From: DASQVO01 sp035640715
GTDB lineage: Bacteria > Actinomycetota > Actinomycetes > Streptosporangiales > Streptosporangiaceae
Assembly: GCA_035640715.1 (NCBI GenBank)
Contig: DASQVO010000126.1
Location: 1-13,437 of the forward strand
Reading direction: 5' to 3'
Length of the DNA stretch: 13,437 nt
Shown: positions 4,853 to 12,274 of the stretch, in pieces
How the letters are laid out: every line of letters begins with the position of its first letter
Position numbering within the stretch: position 1 is the stretch's first letter
The notes under the pieces: model-generated
Told to the model about the DNA's origin: nothing
Databases searched by the model: none
Seen by the model: the letters and a program-made list of their open reading frames with translations, nothing else
Program-made: the position numbers and the translations under genes

Positions 4853-7717
4853 GTGGCTTCCGGACGCCAGCGCTTCTCGATCATCAGTGACGGGCTCCCG
4901 ACCCAGCTGCCCGACATCGACCCGGACGAGACCCGGGAGTGGGTCGACTCCTTCGACACGGTCGTCCAAACCCGCGGCCGTACCCGCGCCCGCTACGTCA
5001 TGCTCCGGCTGCTGGAGCGCGCACGTGAGCAGCAGGTCGGCGTTCCCGGCTTGCGAAGCACCGATTACATCAACACCATCCCGCCCGAGCGCGAGCCATG
5101 GTTCCCGGGCGACGAGTACATCGAGCGGCGGATCCGCGCCTACATCAGGTGGAACGCGGCGGTCATGGTCTCCCGGGCGAACCGCCCGGGCCTGGGCGTC
5201 GGCGGGCACATCGCCACCTACGCCTCGGCCGCCAGCCTGTATGAGGTCGGCTTCAACCACTTCTTCCGCGGCAAGGACCACGGCGAGTCCGGCGACCAGG
5301 TGTTCTTCCAGGGCCACGCGGCCCCGGGCATCTACGCCCGCGCGTTCCTGGAGGGCCGGCTGACCCAGGAGCGGCTGGACGGGTTCCGGCAGGAACTGTC
5401 CCACCCGGGTGGCGGCCTCCCGTCATACCCGCACCCGCGGCTGATGCCGGGTTTCTGGGAATTCCCCACGGTCTCCATGGGACTCGGCGCGCTCAACGCC
5501 ATCTACCAGGCGCGCTTCAACCGCTACCTGCTCGCCCGCGAGCTGCACGACACCAGCCGATCCCACGTCTGGGCGTTCCTCGGCGACGGCGAGATGGACG
5601 AGCCGGAGGCGCTCGGCGCGATCGGCCTCGCCGCGCGTGAAGAGCTGGACAACCTCACGTTCGTCATCAACTGCAACCTGCAGCGGCTGGACGGCCCGGT
5701 GCGCGGCAACGGCAAGATCATCCAGGAGCTCGAGGCGTTCTTCCGCGGCGCCGGCTGGAACGTCATCAAGGTCATCTGGGGCCGCGACTGGGACCCGCTG
5801 CTCGCGCAGGACACCGACGGCGTGCTGGTCAACAAGATGAACACCACGCCCGACGGCCAGTTCCAGACCTATTCCGTTGAATCCGGTGCCTACATCCGCG
5901 AGAACTTCTTCGGCGGCGACCCGCGGCTGCGCAAGATGGTCGAGCACCTGTCCGACGACGACCTGCGGAACCTGTCCCGCGGCGGCCATGACTACCGAAA
6001 GGTCTACGCCGCGTTCAAGTCCGCGCGTGAGCACGTCGGGCAGCCGACCGTGATTCTCACCCACACGATCAAGGGCTGGACGCTCGGGCCGGACTTCGAG
6101 GCCCGCAACGCCACCCATCAGATGAAGAAGCTCACCCACGCCGAGCTGAAGGAGTTCCGCGACCGGCTCTACCTGCCGATCCCGGATTCGGCCCTGGAGG
6201 CGGAGCTGCCGCCGTACTACCACCCAGGCGAGGATTCTGAGGAGATCCAGTACATGCGGGAGCGGCGGGCGGCGCTGAACGGCTACCTGCCCCGCCGGGT
6301 GGTGCGGGCCAAGCCGCTCCCGCCCGTCCCGGACAAGGCGTACGACGAGCTGAAAAAGGGCTCGGGCAAGCAGCCGGTCGCGACAACAATGGCGTTCGTC
6401 CGGCTGCTGAAAGAGCTGATGAAGGACAAGGAGATCGGCGCGCGGTTCGTGCCGATCATCCCGGACGAGGCCCGCACGTTCGGCATGGACTCGCTGTTCC
6501 CGACGGCGAAGATCTACTCGCCGCACGGTCAGACTTACGAGGCCGTTGACAGGAACCTGCTGCTGTCCTACAAGGAGTCCGAGAAGGGCCAGATCCTGCA
6601 CGAGGGGATCACCGAGGCCGGCGCGATGGGGTCGATGATCGCCGCCGGCACTTCCTACGCCACCCATGCCACGCACATGATCCCCGTGTACATCTTCTAC
6701 TCGATGTTCGGCTGGCAGCGGACCGGCGACCAGATGTGGGCGCTCGGCGACCAGCTCGGCCGCGGGTTCTTGCTCGGCGCGACCGCGGGCCGGACCACGC
6801 TCACCGGCGAGGGCCTGCAGCACAACGACGGCCACACGATGCTGCTGGCCTCGGTCAGCGAGGCGTGCGTCTCCTACGACGCGGCGTGGGCCTACGAGCT
6901 GGCCTACATCGTCAAGAACGCACTGCGGCGGATGTACTCCTCGACGCCGGATCATCCGGACGGCGAGGACATTTTCTACTACCTCACCATCTACAACGAG
7001 CCGTACCCGCAGCCTGCCGAGCCGGCCGCGTTCCCTGGCGGCAAGGCAGCGCTGGAGCAGGGCATCCTGCGCGGGCTGTATGAGTACGCGGCGGCACCCG
7101 GCCAGAAGCCGTTCGGAACCGGCGCTACCAGGATGACCGAGGGAAGTCAGGCTGCCGAACGAAGCGGTGGTGCCAGCCCGGACGAAAGCCCGGAAGCGGG
7201 CCCGGCCGGCGGCGGCCCCCGCGGCCTGCACGCGCAGATTCTCGCCTCCGGCGTGGCGCTGCGATCGGCGCTGGACGCGCAGAAGCTGCTCGAGCAGGAC
7301 TGGGGCGTCGCCGCGTCGGTGTGGTCAGCGACGTCATGGACGGAGCTGCGACGCGACGCGATGTCGTGCGAGGAATGGAACCTGCTGCATCCGGAGGCGG
7401 AGCAGCGGGTGCCCTATGTGACCCGGATGCTGGACGGCCGGCCCGGGCCGGTCGTCGCGGTCAGCGACTGGATCCGGGCCGTCCCGGACCAGATCGCACG
7501 ATGGGTCCCAGCCCCGTACACGTCGCTGGGCACCGATGGTTACGGCTTCTCCGACACGCGCGCGGCGGCCCGGCGGTTCTTCCACGTCGACGCCGAGTCC
7601 ATCACCCTGGCCGTGCTGAGCCAGCTCGCCAAGCGCGGCGAGGTGAAGCCGGACCTGCTCGGCCAGGCCATCGGGAAGTACCGCCTCGACGTCCCCGTCA
7701 GCGAGGCCCTGTCCTGA
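4853..7717 (+). CDS. aceE: Pyruvate dehydrogenase E1 component, homodimeric type
   Basis: ThDP-dependent decarboxylase that starts the pyruvate dehydrogenase complex, feeding acetyl-CoA to the TCA cycle and fatty-acid synthesis. The 954-residue product matches the single-chain AceE architecture, somewhat longer than the ~890-930 usual. The N-terminus has PDIDPDETREWVDSFD. The ThDP/Mg motif runs from G244-D-G-E-M-D-E-P-E to NCNLQRLDGPV from residue 273. The middle domain has LLHEGITEAGAMG-like QILHEGITEAGAMGSMIAAG and LTGEGLQHNDGHT. The C-terminal domain is present. An extra Gly/Ser/Glu/Pro-rich linker at about residues 750-792 separates the pyrimidine-binding and C-terminal domains. The GTG start fits the family N-terminus. 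The gene is divergent from DUF3052 and ends before a strong bidirectional hairpin, so it appears to be transcribed alone. E2/E3 genes are not in the window. Confidence 0.97.
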   Translation: MASGRQRFSIISDGLPTQLPDIDPDETREWVDSFDTVVQTRGRTRARYVMLRLLERAREQQVGVPGLRSTDYINTIPPEREPWFPGDEYIERRIRAYIRWNAAVMVSRANRPGLGVGGHIATYASAASLYEVGFNHFFRGKDHGESGDQVFFQGHAAPGIYARAFLEGRLTQERLDGFRQELSHPGGGLPSYPHPRLMPGFWEFPTVSMGLGALNAIYQARFNRYLLARELHDTSRSHVWAFLGDGEMDEPEALGAIGLAAREELDNLTFVINCNLQRLDGPVRGNGKIIQELEAFFRGAGWNVIKVIWGRDWDPLLAQDTDGVLVNKMNTTPDGQFQTYSVESGAYIRENFFGGDPRLRKMVEHLSDDDLRNLSRGGHDYRKVYAAFKSAREHVGQPTVILTHTIKGWTLGPDFEARNATHQMKKLTHAELKEFRDRLYLPIPDSALEAELPPYYHPGEDSEEIQYMRERRAALNGYLPRRVVRAKPLPPVPDKAYDELKKGSGKQPVATTMAFVRLLKELMKDKEIGARFVPIIPDEARTFGMDSLFPTAKIYSPHGQTYEAVDRNLLLSYKESEKGQILHEGITEAGAMGSMIAAGTSYATHATHMIPVYIFYSMFGWQRTGDQMWALGDQLGRGFLLGATAGRTTLTGEGLQHNDGHTMLLASVSEACVSYDAAWAYELAYIVKNALRRMYSSTPDHPDGEDIFYYLTIYNEPYPQPAEPAAFPGGKAALEQGILRGLYEYAAAPGQKPFGTGATRMTEGSQAAERSGGASPDESPEAGPAGGGPRGLHAQILASGVALRSALDAQKLLEQDWGVAASVWSATSWTELRRDAMSCEEWNLLHPEAEQRVPYVTRMLDGRPGPVVAVSDWIRAVPDQIARWVPAPYTSLGTDGYGFSDTRAAARRFFHVDAESITLAVLSQLAKRGEVKPDLLGQAIGKYRLDVPVSEALS

Positions 7718-7734
7718 CACAGCGGCTCCGGGAC

Positions 7735-7776
7735 CGTGTGCGCTTTCCGCCGCCCTGGCAGCGGAAGGCGCACACG
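7735..7776. terminator. Bidirectional terminator hairpin after aceE
   Basis: Sixteen-pair stem with one T-G wobble: left arm CGTGTGCGCTTTCCGC (7735-7750), loop 7751-7760, right arm 7761-7776. It begins 18 bases after the aceE stop and ends 16 bases before the stop of the small minus-strand frame, so it could end transcripts from both sides. There is no long T run on either side. Confidence 0.75.
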
Positions 7777-7791
7777 TTCCAGCCGCGTTTA

Positions 7792-7929
7792 TCAGGACAG
7801 GCTGCTGCCGGAGCTTATGCGGTCGCCGGCGTATTCGTGCATCGCGTCCAGGTTGTCGTGGGCGAGGTACCTGGCCGCGGCTGGGCATTCTGCGTAGAGG
7901 CCGCCGCGCACGGCCGCGGCACCCAGCAC
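7792..7929 (-). CDS. Possible small protein (about 45 aa), unknown function
   Basis: A minus-strand frame ending at 7792 gives a plausible, non-repetitive peptide: after a GTG start at 7927-7929 it reads LGAAAVRGGLYAECPAAARY followed by LAHDNLDAMHEYAGDR. It is convergent with aceE and separated from it by the terminator hairpin, which is where a real gene end would be. The frame stays open further upstream to 8172, but that part overlaps the start of the PLP-enzyme gene and is probably not coding. There is no strong ribosome binding site at the chosen GTG. I do not recognise the family. It may be a real small gene, a 3' remnant of a larger one, or a chance frame. Confidence 0.35.
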   Translation of the reverse strand: MLGAAAVRGGLYAECPAAARYLAHDNLDAMHEYAGDRISSGSSLS

Positions 7930-8037
7930 TCGCGCCGGGTGCGCCTCTGATAGATCATTGACGCCAGGCCGCCAATCCTGCGCGGCAATATTGTGTTGAC
8001 CACGCCCGGCCCGGGAGGCACGCTGTGGGAGGTCTGT

Positions 8038-9204
8038 GTGCACGCTGATAACGAATCGATGGAGACCCTGGCGGTTCACGGCGGAGAACGGCGGCCGGGG
8101 CCCGAGGGCTCCGTAGTCTTCCCGATCTACCAGGGAACGGTGTTCTCGGTCGAACCTGGCACCGACTATCACGACATCCCCTACATCCGGCTGAACTCGA
8201 CACCGTCACAGAGGTACGTGCACGACAAGCTAGCCGCGCTGGAGGGCGCGGAGGCCTCCGTCGCGACCGCATCGGGCATGGCAGCGGTGACGACGGCCCT
8301 GCTCAGCATCCTGCGTGCGGGGGATCACCTGCTCGCCAGCGACTGCCTGTACGGCGGCACCCATGACTTCCTCACCGGCCACGCCGAGGACCTCGGATGG
8401 CGCTACAGCTTTGTTGACGTGCACCGGCCGGAAACCTGGGCGGCCGCGCGGACCCCGCAAACCAAGGTGTTCCTTGTGGAGACGATCACCAACCCGCTGA
8501 TGAGGGTCGGGCTGCTGCGCGAAATCGCGGACTTCGCGCGCCGTGAGGGCCTGCTCACAGTGATCGACAACACCTTCGCTTCCCCGGTGAACTTCCGGCC
8601 GCTGGCGGCCGGGTTCGACCTTTGCTTCCATAGCGCCACGAAGTACCTGGGCGGGCACTCGGACCTGGTGGCCGGCTGCGTCATGGGCGGGACGGAACTC
8701 ATCGACCGGGTCCGCAGGACGCTTAACCACTACGGCGGAAGCCTTGATCCGCACACCGGTTTCCTGCTCGCCCGCGGCATCAAGACACTCGCGCTGAGGG
8801 TGCGGGCGCAGAACGAGAATGCGATGGCGCTGGCCCGCTTCCTCGCCGGGCATCCCGAGGTCGCCGCCGTCAACTACCCGGGGCTTCCCTCTCACCCGGA
8901 CTACGCGCACGCCGCGACGCTGCTGTCCGGGTTCGGCGGGATGCTGAGCCTGCGGCTGCGCGGCGGCGAGGCCGCCGCGCAGACCCTGCTCGACGCTCTG
9001 CGGCTGCCGTACGTGGCGCCGAGCCTCGGCGGTGTGGAGACGCTGATCACCCGGCCAGCAACCACATCGCATGCCGGGATGCGGCCCGAGGACCGGGAAC
9101 GCCTTGACATCACAGCCGACCTCATCCGGGTGAGCTGCGGCATTGAAGGCCAGCAGGATCTGATCGCCGACTTTGACCAGGCCCTGGCCAAGGTTCAGTC
9201 GTAG
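8038..9204 (+). CDS. Cys/Met-metabolism PLP-dependent enzyme (cystathionine gamma-synthase/lyase family)
   Basis: A 388-residue fold-type I PLP enzyme of the trans-sulfuration family. Members make or cleave cystathionine or act as methionine gamma-lyase or O-acylhomoserine sulfhydrylase; the substrate cannot be fixed here. Visible landmarks: LAVHGGERRPG and VVFPIYQGTVF at the N-terminus; Tyr49 and Arg51 in YIRLNSTPSQ, which bind the PLP phosphate of the partner subunit; the VATASGMAAV loop; Tyr105 in DCLYGGTHDF stacking on PLP; Asp177 in IDNTFASP; and the PLP-lysine K202 in SATKYLGGHSDL. ITRPATTSHAGM near the C-terminus is also conserved. The usual RYGNPT after Tyr/Arg is replaced by RLNSTPSQ, pointing to a less-studied subgroup. 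The GTG start at 8038 has GGGAGG 5 bases before it; an ATG at 8059 or GTG at 7993 are alternatives. It appears monocistronic. Confidence 0.9.
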   Translation: MHADNESMETLAVHGGERRPGPEGSVVFPIYQGTVFSVEPGTDYHDIPYIRLNSTPSQRYVHDKLAALEGAEASVATASGMAAVTTALLSILRAGDHLLASDCLYGGTHDFLTGHAEDLGWRYSFVDVHRPETWAAARTPQTKVFLVETITNPLMRVGLLREIADFARREGLLTVIDNTFASPVNFRPLAAGFDLCFHSATKYLGGHSDLVAGCVMGGTELIDRVRRTLNHYGGSLDPHTGFLLARGIKTLALRVRAQNENAMALARFLAGHPEVAAVNYPGLPSHPDYAHAATLLSGFGGMLSLRLRGGEAAAQTLLDALRLPYVAPSLGGVETLITRPATTSHAGMRPEDRERLDITADLIRVSCGIEGQQDLIADFDQALAKVQS

Positions 9205-9263
9205 AGATCGTTGATCGGCATAACGCATGCTCATTTCGGGTGACATGCGCGGGCGGCGTGCCC

Positions 9264-9605
9264 TCAGAGCGCGGTGATCCGGCGCAGCCACTCGTCAACT
9301 TGCGCGATTGCCGCTGGCTCGGCCGTACCCAGCCGCTGCCGCAATCTCCGCTGGCTGATCGACCTCACGTACTCGGGCATGGCGAACGATGCCCTGCCGA
9401 GGCCGCCGCCGGTCACCGGTACGTGGTGGGCGAAGCCCCGGTCCCGGGTGGTGACCGGTACGACGACTGCCAGACCGACCGGCCACGCGTTGAACGCGAC
9501 CGCCGAGACAATCAGCACCGGCCGCGAGCCGCCCTGCTCACCGGGCATAACCGGGTCAAGATCAGCAAACCACACCTCGCCGCGATCAGGCGTCGAGGTG
9601 CTCAA
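9264..9605 (-). CDS. mazF: MazF/PemK-type endoribonuclease toxin
   Basis: A 113-residue toxin predicted to cut single-stranded RNA at a short sequence and stop growth when its antitoxin is lost. Family marks: RGEVWFADLDPV at the N-terminus, GEQGGSRPVLIVS with Arg28 at the position of the catalytic Arg, FN at 38-39, and VVPVTT with Thr52/53 at the catalytic Thr position. RSISQRRLRQRLG follows in the C-terminal half. The start is TTG at 9603-9605, the only initiator that keeps RGEVW. It overlaps the antitoxin gene by 20 bases and uses GGGAGGAA, about 8-9 bases upstream and inside the antitoxin coding region, so translation is probably coupled. A weak TTG start would keep toxin below antitoxin. 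The toxin family is secure; its cleavage site is unknown. Confidence 0.92.
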   Translation of the reverse strand: MSTSTPDRGEVWFADLDPVMPGEQGGSRPVLIVSAVAFNAWPVGLAVVVPVTTRDRGFAHHVPVTGGGLGRASFAMPEYVRSISQRRLRQRLGTAEPAAIAQVDEWLRRITAL

Positions 9606-9837
9606 TCGTAGCTTCCTCCCACGTCATGCCCTCGTGGACATAGTCGGCCCACGCGCCGGGGTCGCTCTCGCGCATGTGGTTCATCTGCGCGGCGACCTGG
9701 TCCATCAACGCCCTATCGGCCACTTCGCGTGATAGCTGGTCGAGGAGCGCGCTCATCGTCACATTCCGCGCCCTGGCCGCCGCGGCAAACCGGTCTCGCA
9801 CAGCCCGGGATACCTTTACGGATGTCAATTCAGACAT
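9586..9837 (-). CDS. Ribbon-helix-helix antitoxin paired with the MazF-type toxin
   Basis: An 83-residue protein upstream of and overlapping the toxin gene. Its N-terminus (ELTSVKVSRAVRDRFAAAAR and then RNVTMSALLDQLSRE) has the short strand followed by two helices of a ribbon-helix-helix DNA-binding domain. The acidic C-terminal part (ESDPGAWADYVHEGMTWEEA) is the kind of tail that wraps around and blocks a MazF toxin. It should neutralise the toxin and, alone or in complex, repress the operon. The ATG at 9835-9837 lies only 11 bases from a perfect palindrome and has no Shine-Dalgarno sequence, so initiation may be leaderless or nearly so. MazE/VapB-like naming is by context. Confidence 0.85.
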   Translation of the reverse strand: MSELTSVKVSRAVRDRFAAAARARNVTMSALLDQLSREVADRALMDQVAAQMNHMRESDPGAWADYVHEGMTWEEATIEHLDA

Positions 9838-9848
9838 ACCGATATGGT

Positions 9849-9860
9849 ACCTGTACAGGT
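9849..9860. promoter_or_regulatory. Palindromic operator candidate of the toxin-antitoxin operon
   Basis: A perfect 12-bp palindrome, ACCTGTACAGGT, lies 11 bases upstream of the antitoxin ATG. On the minus strand TTGACG sits just upstream of it (about 9863-9868), so the palindrome fills the spacer between a -35 and a weak -10 around CATATC/TATCGG. This is the expected place for an autoregulatory antitoxin operator. Confidence 0.6.
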
Positions 9861-9902
9861 CCCGTCAAGAGCTGGATTGTCTGAGCGGGGCTCGCTGCTT
9901 CC

Positions 9903-10313
9903 TCAGCCGAGGAAGGACAGGCGGACCTGGCGGGTCTGGTTGTCGACATTCAGGTCGACGAGGGCGATGGACTGCCAGGTGCCCAGGGCCAGGCGGCCGG
10001 CGATGACCGGGATCGTCGCGTACGGCGGGACGAAGGCGGGCATCACGTGGGACCGGCCGTGCCCGCGTGAGCCGTGCGCGTGCTGCCACCGGTCGTCGGC
10101 CGGGAGTAGCTCGGCGAGCACGGCGAGCAGGTCACGGTCGCTGGATGAGCCCAGCTCGATCAGCGCGAGGCCGGCCGTGGCGTGCGGCACGAACGCGTGC
10201 AGCAGCCCGTCCCCGCCTCCCGAAGCGCCGGACGCGAAGTCCGCGCACTCACTGGTGATGTCGAACACACCCTCGCGGCGGCCGGTGTGCACCTGGATGA
10301 TCTCAGTCTTCAT
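9903..10313 (-). CDS. yjbQ: YjbQ/UPF0047 family protein
   Basis: A 136-residue protein of the YjbQ family, annotated as secondary thiamine-phosphate synthase because E. coli YjbQ has weak activity of that kind in vitro; the physiological role is unsettled. Visible signatures are VPHATAGLALIE (the HxTAGL metal-site strand), a His-rich loop WQHAHGSRGHGRSHV, then IPVIAGRLALGTWQ and IALVDLN. These fit the trimeric beta-fold with a metal-binding pocket. The start at 10313 (MKTEIIQVHT) matches the family N-terminus and is preceded by CAGGGG. The longer frame to 10400 would run into a perfect hairpin. It reads the same way as the DUF1918 gene upstream but is separated by 140 bases with two strong hairpins, so it is probably transcribed separately. 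Confidence 0.9.
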   Translation of the reverse strand: MKTEIIQVHTGRREGVFDITSECADFASGASGGGDGLLHAFVPHATAGLALIELGSSSDRDLLAVLAELLPADDRWQHAHGSRGHGRSHVMPAFVPPYATIPVIAGRLALGTWQSIALVDLNVDNQTRQVRLSFLG

Positions 10314-10365
10314 GCCCCTGTCATACACGGCGGCCGCCGCCGGGTGCGCCCGGACCCGCGCCCGG

Positions 10366-10405
10366 CCGTCATGCGTGCCCGGCGCCCGCCGGGCACGCAT
10401 GACGG
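10366..10405. terminator. Very long perfect hairpin downstream of the DUF1918 gene
   Basis: Nineteen-base perfect arms, 10366-10384 and 10387-10405, are separated by only CC. On the minus strand the hairpin follows the DUF1918 stop and precedes yjbQ, so termination is the simplest role, though there is no T tract. The near-zero spacer makes a cruciform possible too. Confidence 0.6.
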
Positions 10406-10407
10406 TA

Positions 10408-10437
10408 TGCGCGGCCGCCGCGCATGGCGGCCGCGCA
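10408..10437. repeat. Second strong hairpin adjacent to the first
   Basis: Perfect 12-bp arms TGCGCGGCCGCC (10408-10419) and GGCGGCCGCGCA (10426-10437) enclose GCGCAT. It begins two bases after the 19-bp hairpin and 17 bases from the DUF1918 stop on the minus strand. Confidence 0.6.
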
Positions 10438-10453
10438 CGCCCACCCGGCTGCG

Positions 10454-10657
10454 TCAGCGCCTCGGCGCGCCGGCGGCCGCGGGCTCCACCACTGCGTCCG
10501 GGCCGGGGAACACCAGGCAGGTGTGCCCGTCGTCGAACCTCACCAGATAGGGCGGCTCCCCGGATTTCCCGTGTACCTCAATGATCACACTGATCCTGTC
10601 CGGCTGACCGACGATGTTGCCGTGCACGTGCAGCCGGTCTCCGACGTTCGCATGCAT
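10454..10657 (-). CDS. DUF1918 domain protein
   Basis: A 67-residue protein that is essentially a single DUF1918 domain: VGDRLHVHGN at the start, then QPDRISVIIEVHGKSGEPPY and LVRFDDGHTCLVFPGPDAVV. The domain is an SH3-like small barrel common in actinobacteria, sometimes fused to other domains; no activity is established. The ATG at 10655-10657 is preceded by GGGGAGGAGG, an excellent ribosome binding site. The gene is divergent from the FasR-like regulator, with about 180-245 bases between them that must hold both promoters; I see no convincing promoter pair there. Two strong hairpins follow its stop. Confidence 0.88.
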   Translation of the reverse strand: MHANVGDRLHVHGNIVGQPDRISVIIEVHGKSGEPPYLVRFDDGHTCLVFPGPDAVVEPAAAGAPRR

Positions 10658-10902
10658 GTCCGGCCTCCTCCCCGTTGGATCCGTGGGTACATTCCAGGCT
10701 TACCCGCCCGGACGCCCCTCGCCAAGGGCCTGCCCCGCACCGGCGACAACATTCGGCGCTGCCAGGCGCTGCGGCGGCGCGGAAAACCAGTACCACGACT
10801 TCGTTCGGCCATTATCGAAAAACGTGACACCCTAGGCGCATGGCGGTGAACGAGCGGCGCGGTGCCAGGGAAACCGGACGGCGCATCACCGGGAGGAGCC
10901 GG

Positions 10903-12051
10903 GTGCACGAGGAGACCGTGCGCCGCATCGAGCGGTCGATGAGCAGCCTCGGCACCGCCGCGATGGCCACGATGGATGAGCGGCTGCCGTGGTTCCGCTC
11001 GATGTCGGCGGAGAACCGGTCGTGGCTGGGGCTGGTCGCCCAGGCCGGGATCGCCGCGTTCGTCGACTGGATCCGCCATCCCGAGCGGGGCCGGCCCGCC
11101 GTCGCTGGCGAGGTGTTCGGCACGGCGCCCCGGCAGCTGGCCCGAGCCGTCAGCCTGCAGCAGGCAGTGGAAATGATGCGGGTCATCATCGACGTGGTGG
11201 AGTCCCAGGTCGACGAGCTCGCGGCACCCGGATGCGAGGCGGAACTGAGAGAGGCCGCACTCAGGTACACCAGGGAGGTCGCGTTCGGCACCGCGGTGTT
11301 CTATGCACGGACCGCGGAGGCGCGGGGCGCCTGGGACGCCCGGCTGGAGGCGCTGGTCGTGGACTCCCTCGTCCGCGGCGAGTCAGAGGAGTCCTTGCAC
11401 TCGTGGGCGTCGGCACTGAGCTGGTCGTCGTCACCCGTCGCGGTCGTCGCGGGCACCGTCGAGGGTGAGGAGACCGAAACGCTCATCGACGACCTTCGCA
11501 CCCAGGCGAAGCGAAGCCGGCTGGACCTGCTGGCCGGCGTGCAGGGCAGCCGCCTGGTGATCGTGCTGGGCGGTACCGACGATCCGCTCAGCGCGACCGA
11601 GCGCTTCGCCGGGCGTTTTGGCGCCGGCCCCCTTGTCGTCGGGCCCGTCGTCGCCGACCTCCGGTCTGCGTCCGTCTCCGCGCGCGCCGCTCTGGCCGGG
11701 CTGCGCGCAGCTGCCGCGTGGCCGGATGCTCCCCGGCCGGTCAGCGCCGACGAGCTGCTGCCCGAACGGGCGGTCGACGGCGATGCTGATGCCCGCGCGG
11801 ACCTTATCAGGCAGGTGTATGAGCCGCTGCTGGCCGGCGGCTCGGCGCTCGTGGACACGCTTGTCACATACCTGGAACAGGGATCATCGCTGGAAGCAAC
11901 TGCACGGCTGCTGTTCGTACACCCCAATACGGTGCGTTACCGGCTGCGTCGCGTCACCGAGTTGACCGGCTTCGCGCCCGCCGACGGGCGGGACGCGTTC
12001 GCGCTCTGGATATCGATCGCCCTGGGCCGCCTCGCCGCCAAGCCAGGCTAG
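10903..12051 (+). CDS. fasR: FasR-like PucR-family activator of fatty acid synthesis
   Basis: A 382-residue regulator of the PucR/CdaR class with a C-terminal helix-turn-helix, STLEATARLLFVHPNTV-type (here SSLEATARLLFVHPNTV), followed by RYRLRRVTELTG at about residues 327-358. The N-terminal signature LPWFRSMSAENRSWLGLVAQ and FGTAPRQLARAVSLQQ matches the protein encoded just upstream of fabD in actinomycetes: FasR (SCO2386) in S. coelicolor, an activator of the fabD-fabH-acpP-fabF operon, and Rv2242 in M. tuberculosis. Position immediately before fabD supports this. The GTG at 10903 is preferred because GGGAGGAG lies at 10891-10898. An in-frame ATG at 10840 would add 21 basic residues and has a poor site, though it cannot be excluded. 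The middle region (about 120-280) is a degenerate GGDEF-like/PucR linker domain. The effector is unknown. Confidence 0.88.
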   Translation: MHEETVRRIERSMSSLGTAAMATMDERLPWFRSMSAENRSWLGLVAQAGIAAFVDWIRHPERGRPAVAGEVFGTAPRQLARAVSLQQAVEMMRVIIDVVESQVDELAAPGCEAELREAALRYTREVAFGTAVFYARTAEARGAWDARLEALVVDSLVRGESEESLHSWASALSWSSSPVAVVAGTVEGEETETLIDDLRTQAKRSRLDLLAGVQGSRLVIVLGGTDDPLSATERFAGRFGAGPLVVGPVVADLRSASVSARAALAGLRAAAAWPDAPRPVSADELLPERAVDGDADARADLIRQVYEPLLAGGSALVDTLVTYLEQGSSLEATARLLFVHPNTVRYRLRRVTELTGFAPADGRDAFALWISIALGRLAAKPG

Positions 12052-12188
12052 AGCCGTCGCGTGGGGCCCAGCGAGACGGCCAGCCGCCGCTTCATCGCGG
12101 GGTGCCACCGGGCCATTACGCGGACGGCCACAACCGGAGAGCGCCCGGCGCGCCCGGTTACGGGCTGGCGACACGCGGGTGAACGCTA

Positions 12189-12246
12189 TTTGTCGAAACT
12201 GTACAAAGTTTTCCCGTAAAACTTCGTCGCGTCCGTCGTATATATA
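12189..12246 (+). promoter_or_regulatory. fabD promoter region with two overlapping dyads (candidate FasR sites)
   Basis: In the 223-base gap between fasR and fabD lies an AT-richer stretch with two inverted repeats: TTTGT-N9-ACAAA (12189-12207) and the perfect AAGTTTT-CCCGT-AAAACTT (12206-12224). A TATATATA (12239-12246) follows, suitable as a -10, without a good -35. That layout fits an activator-dependent promoter. Assignment to FasR is inferred from position only. Confidence 0.5.
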
Positions 12247-12274
12247 GCGGACTCCTACAGTGCAGGGTAAAACA

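Noticed and set aside
4524..4890. Short plus-strand frames upstream of aceE
   Set aside because: Arg/Pro/Ala-rich, mutually overlapping and without ribosome binding sites; treated as non-coding leader.
5423..7231. A 602-codon minus-strand frame inside aceE
   Set aside because: The opposite strand carries unmistakable AceE motifs throughout. The minus frame has no recognisable domain and is a third-position GC artefact.
8230..9291. A 353-codon minus-strand frame opposite the PLP enzyme
   Set aside because: It is a shadow of a well-supported gene with all PLP-binding residues. The minus product is biased and unrecognisable.
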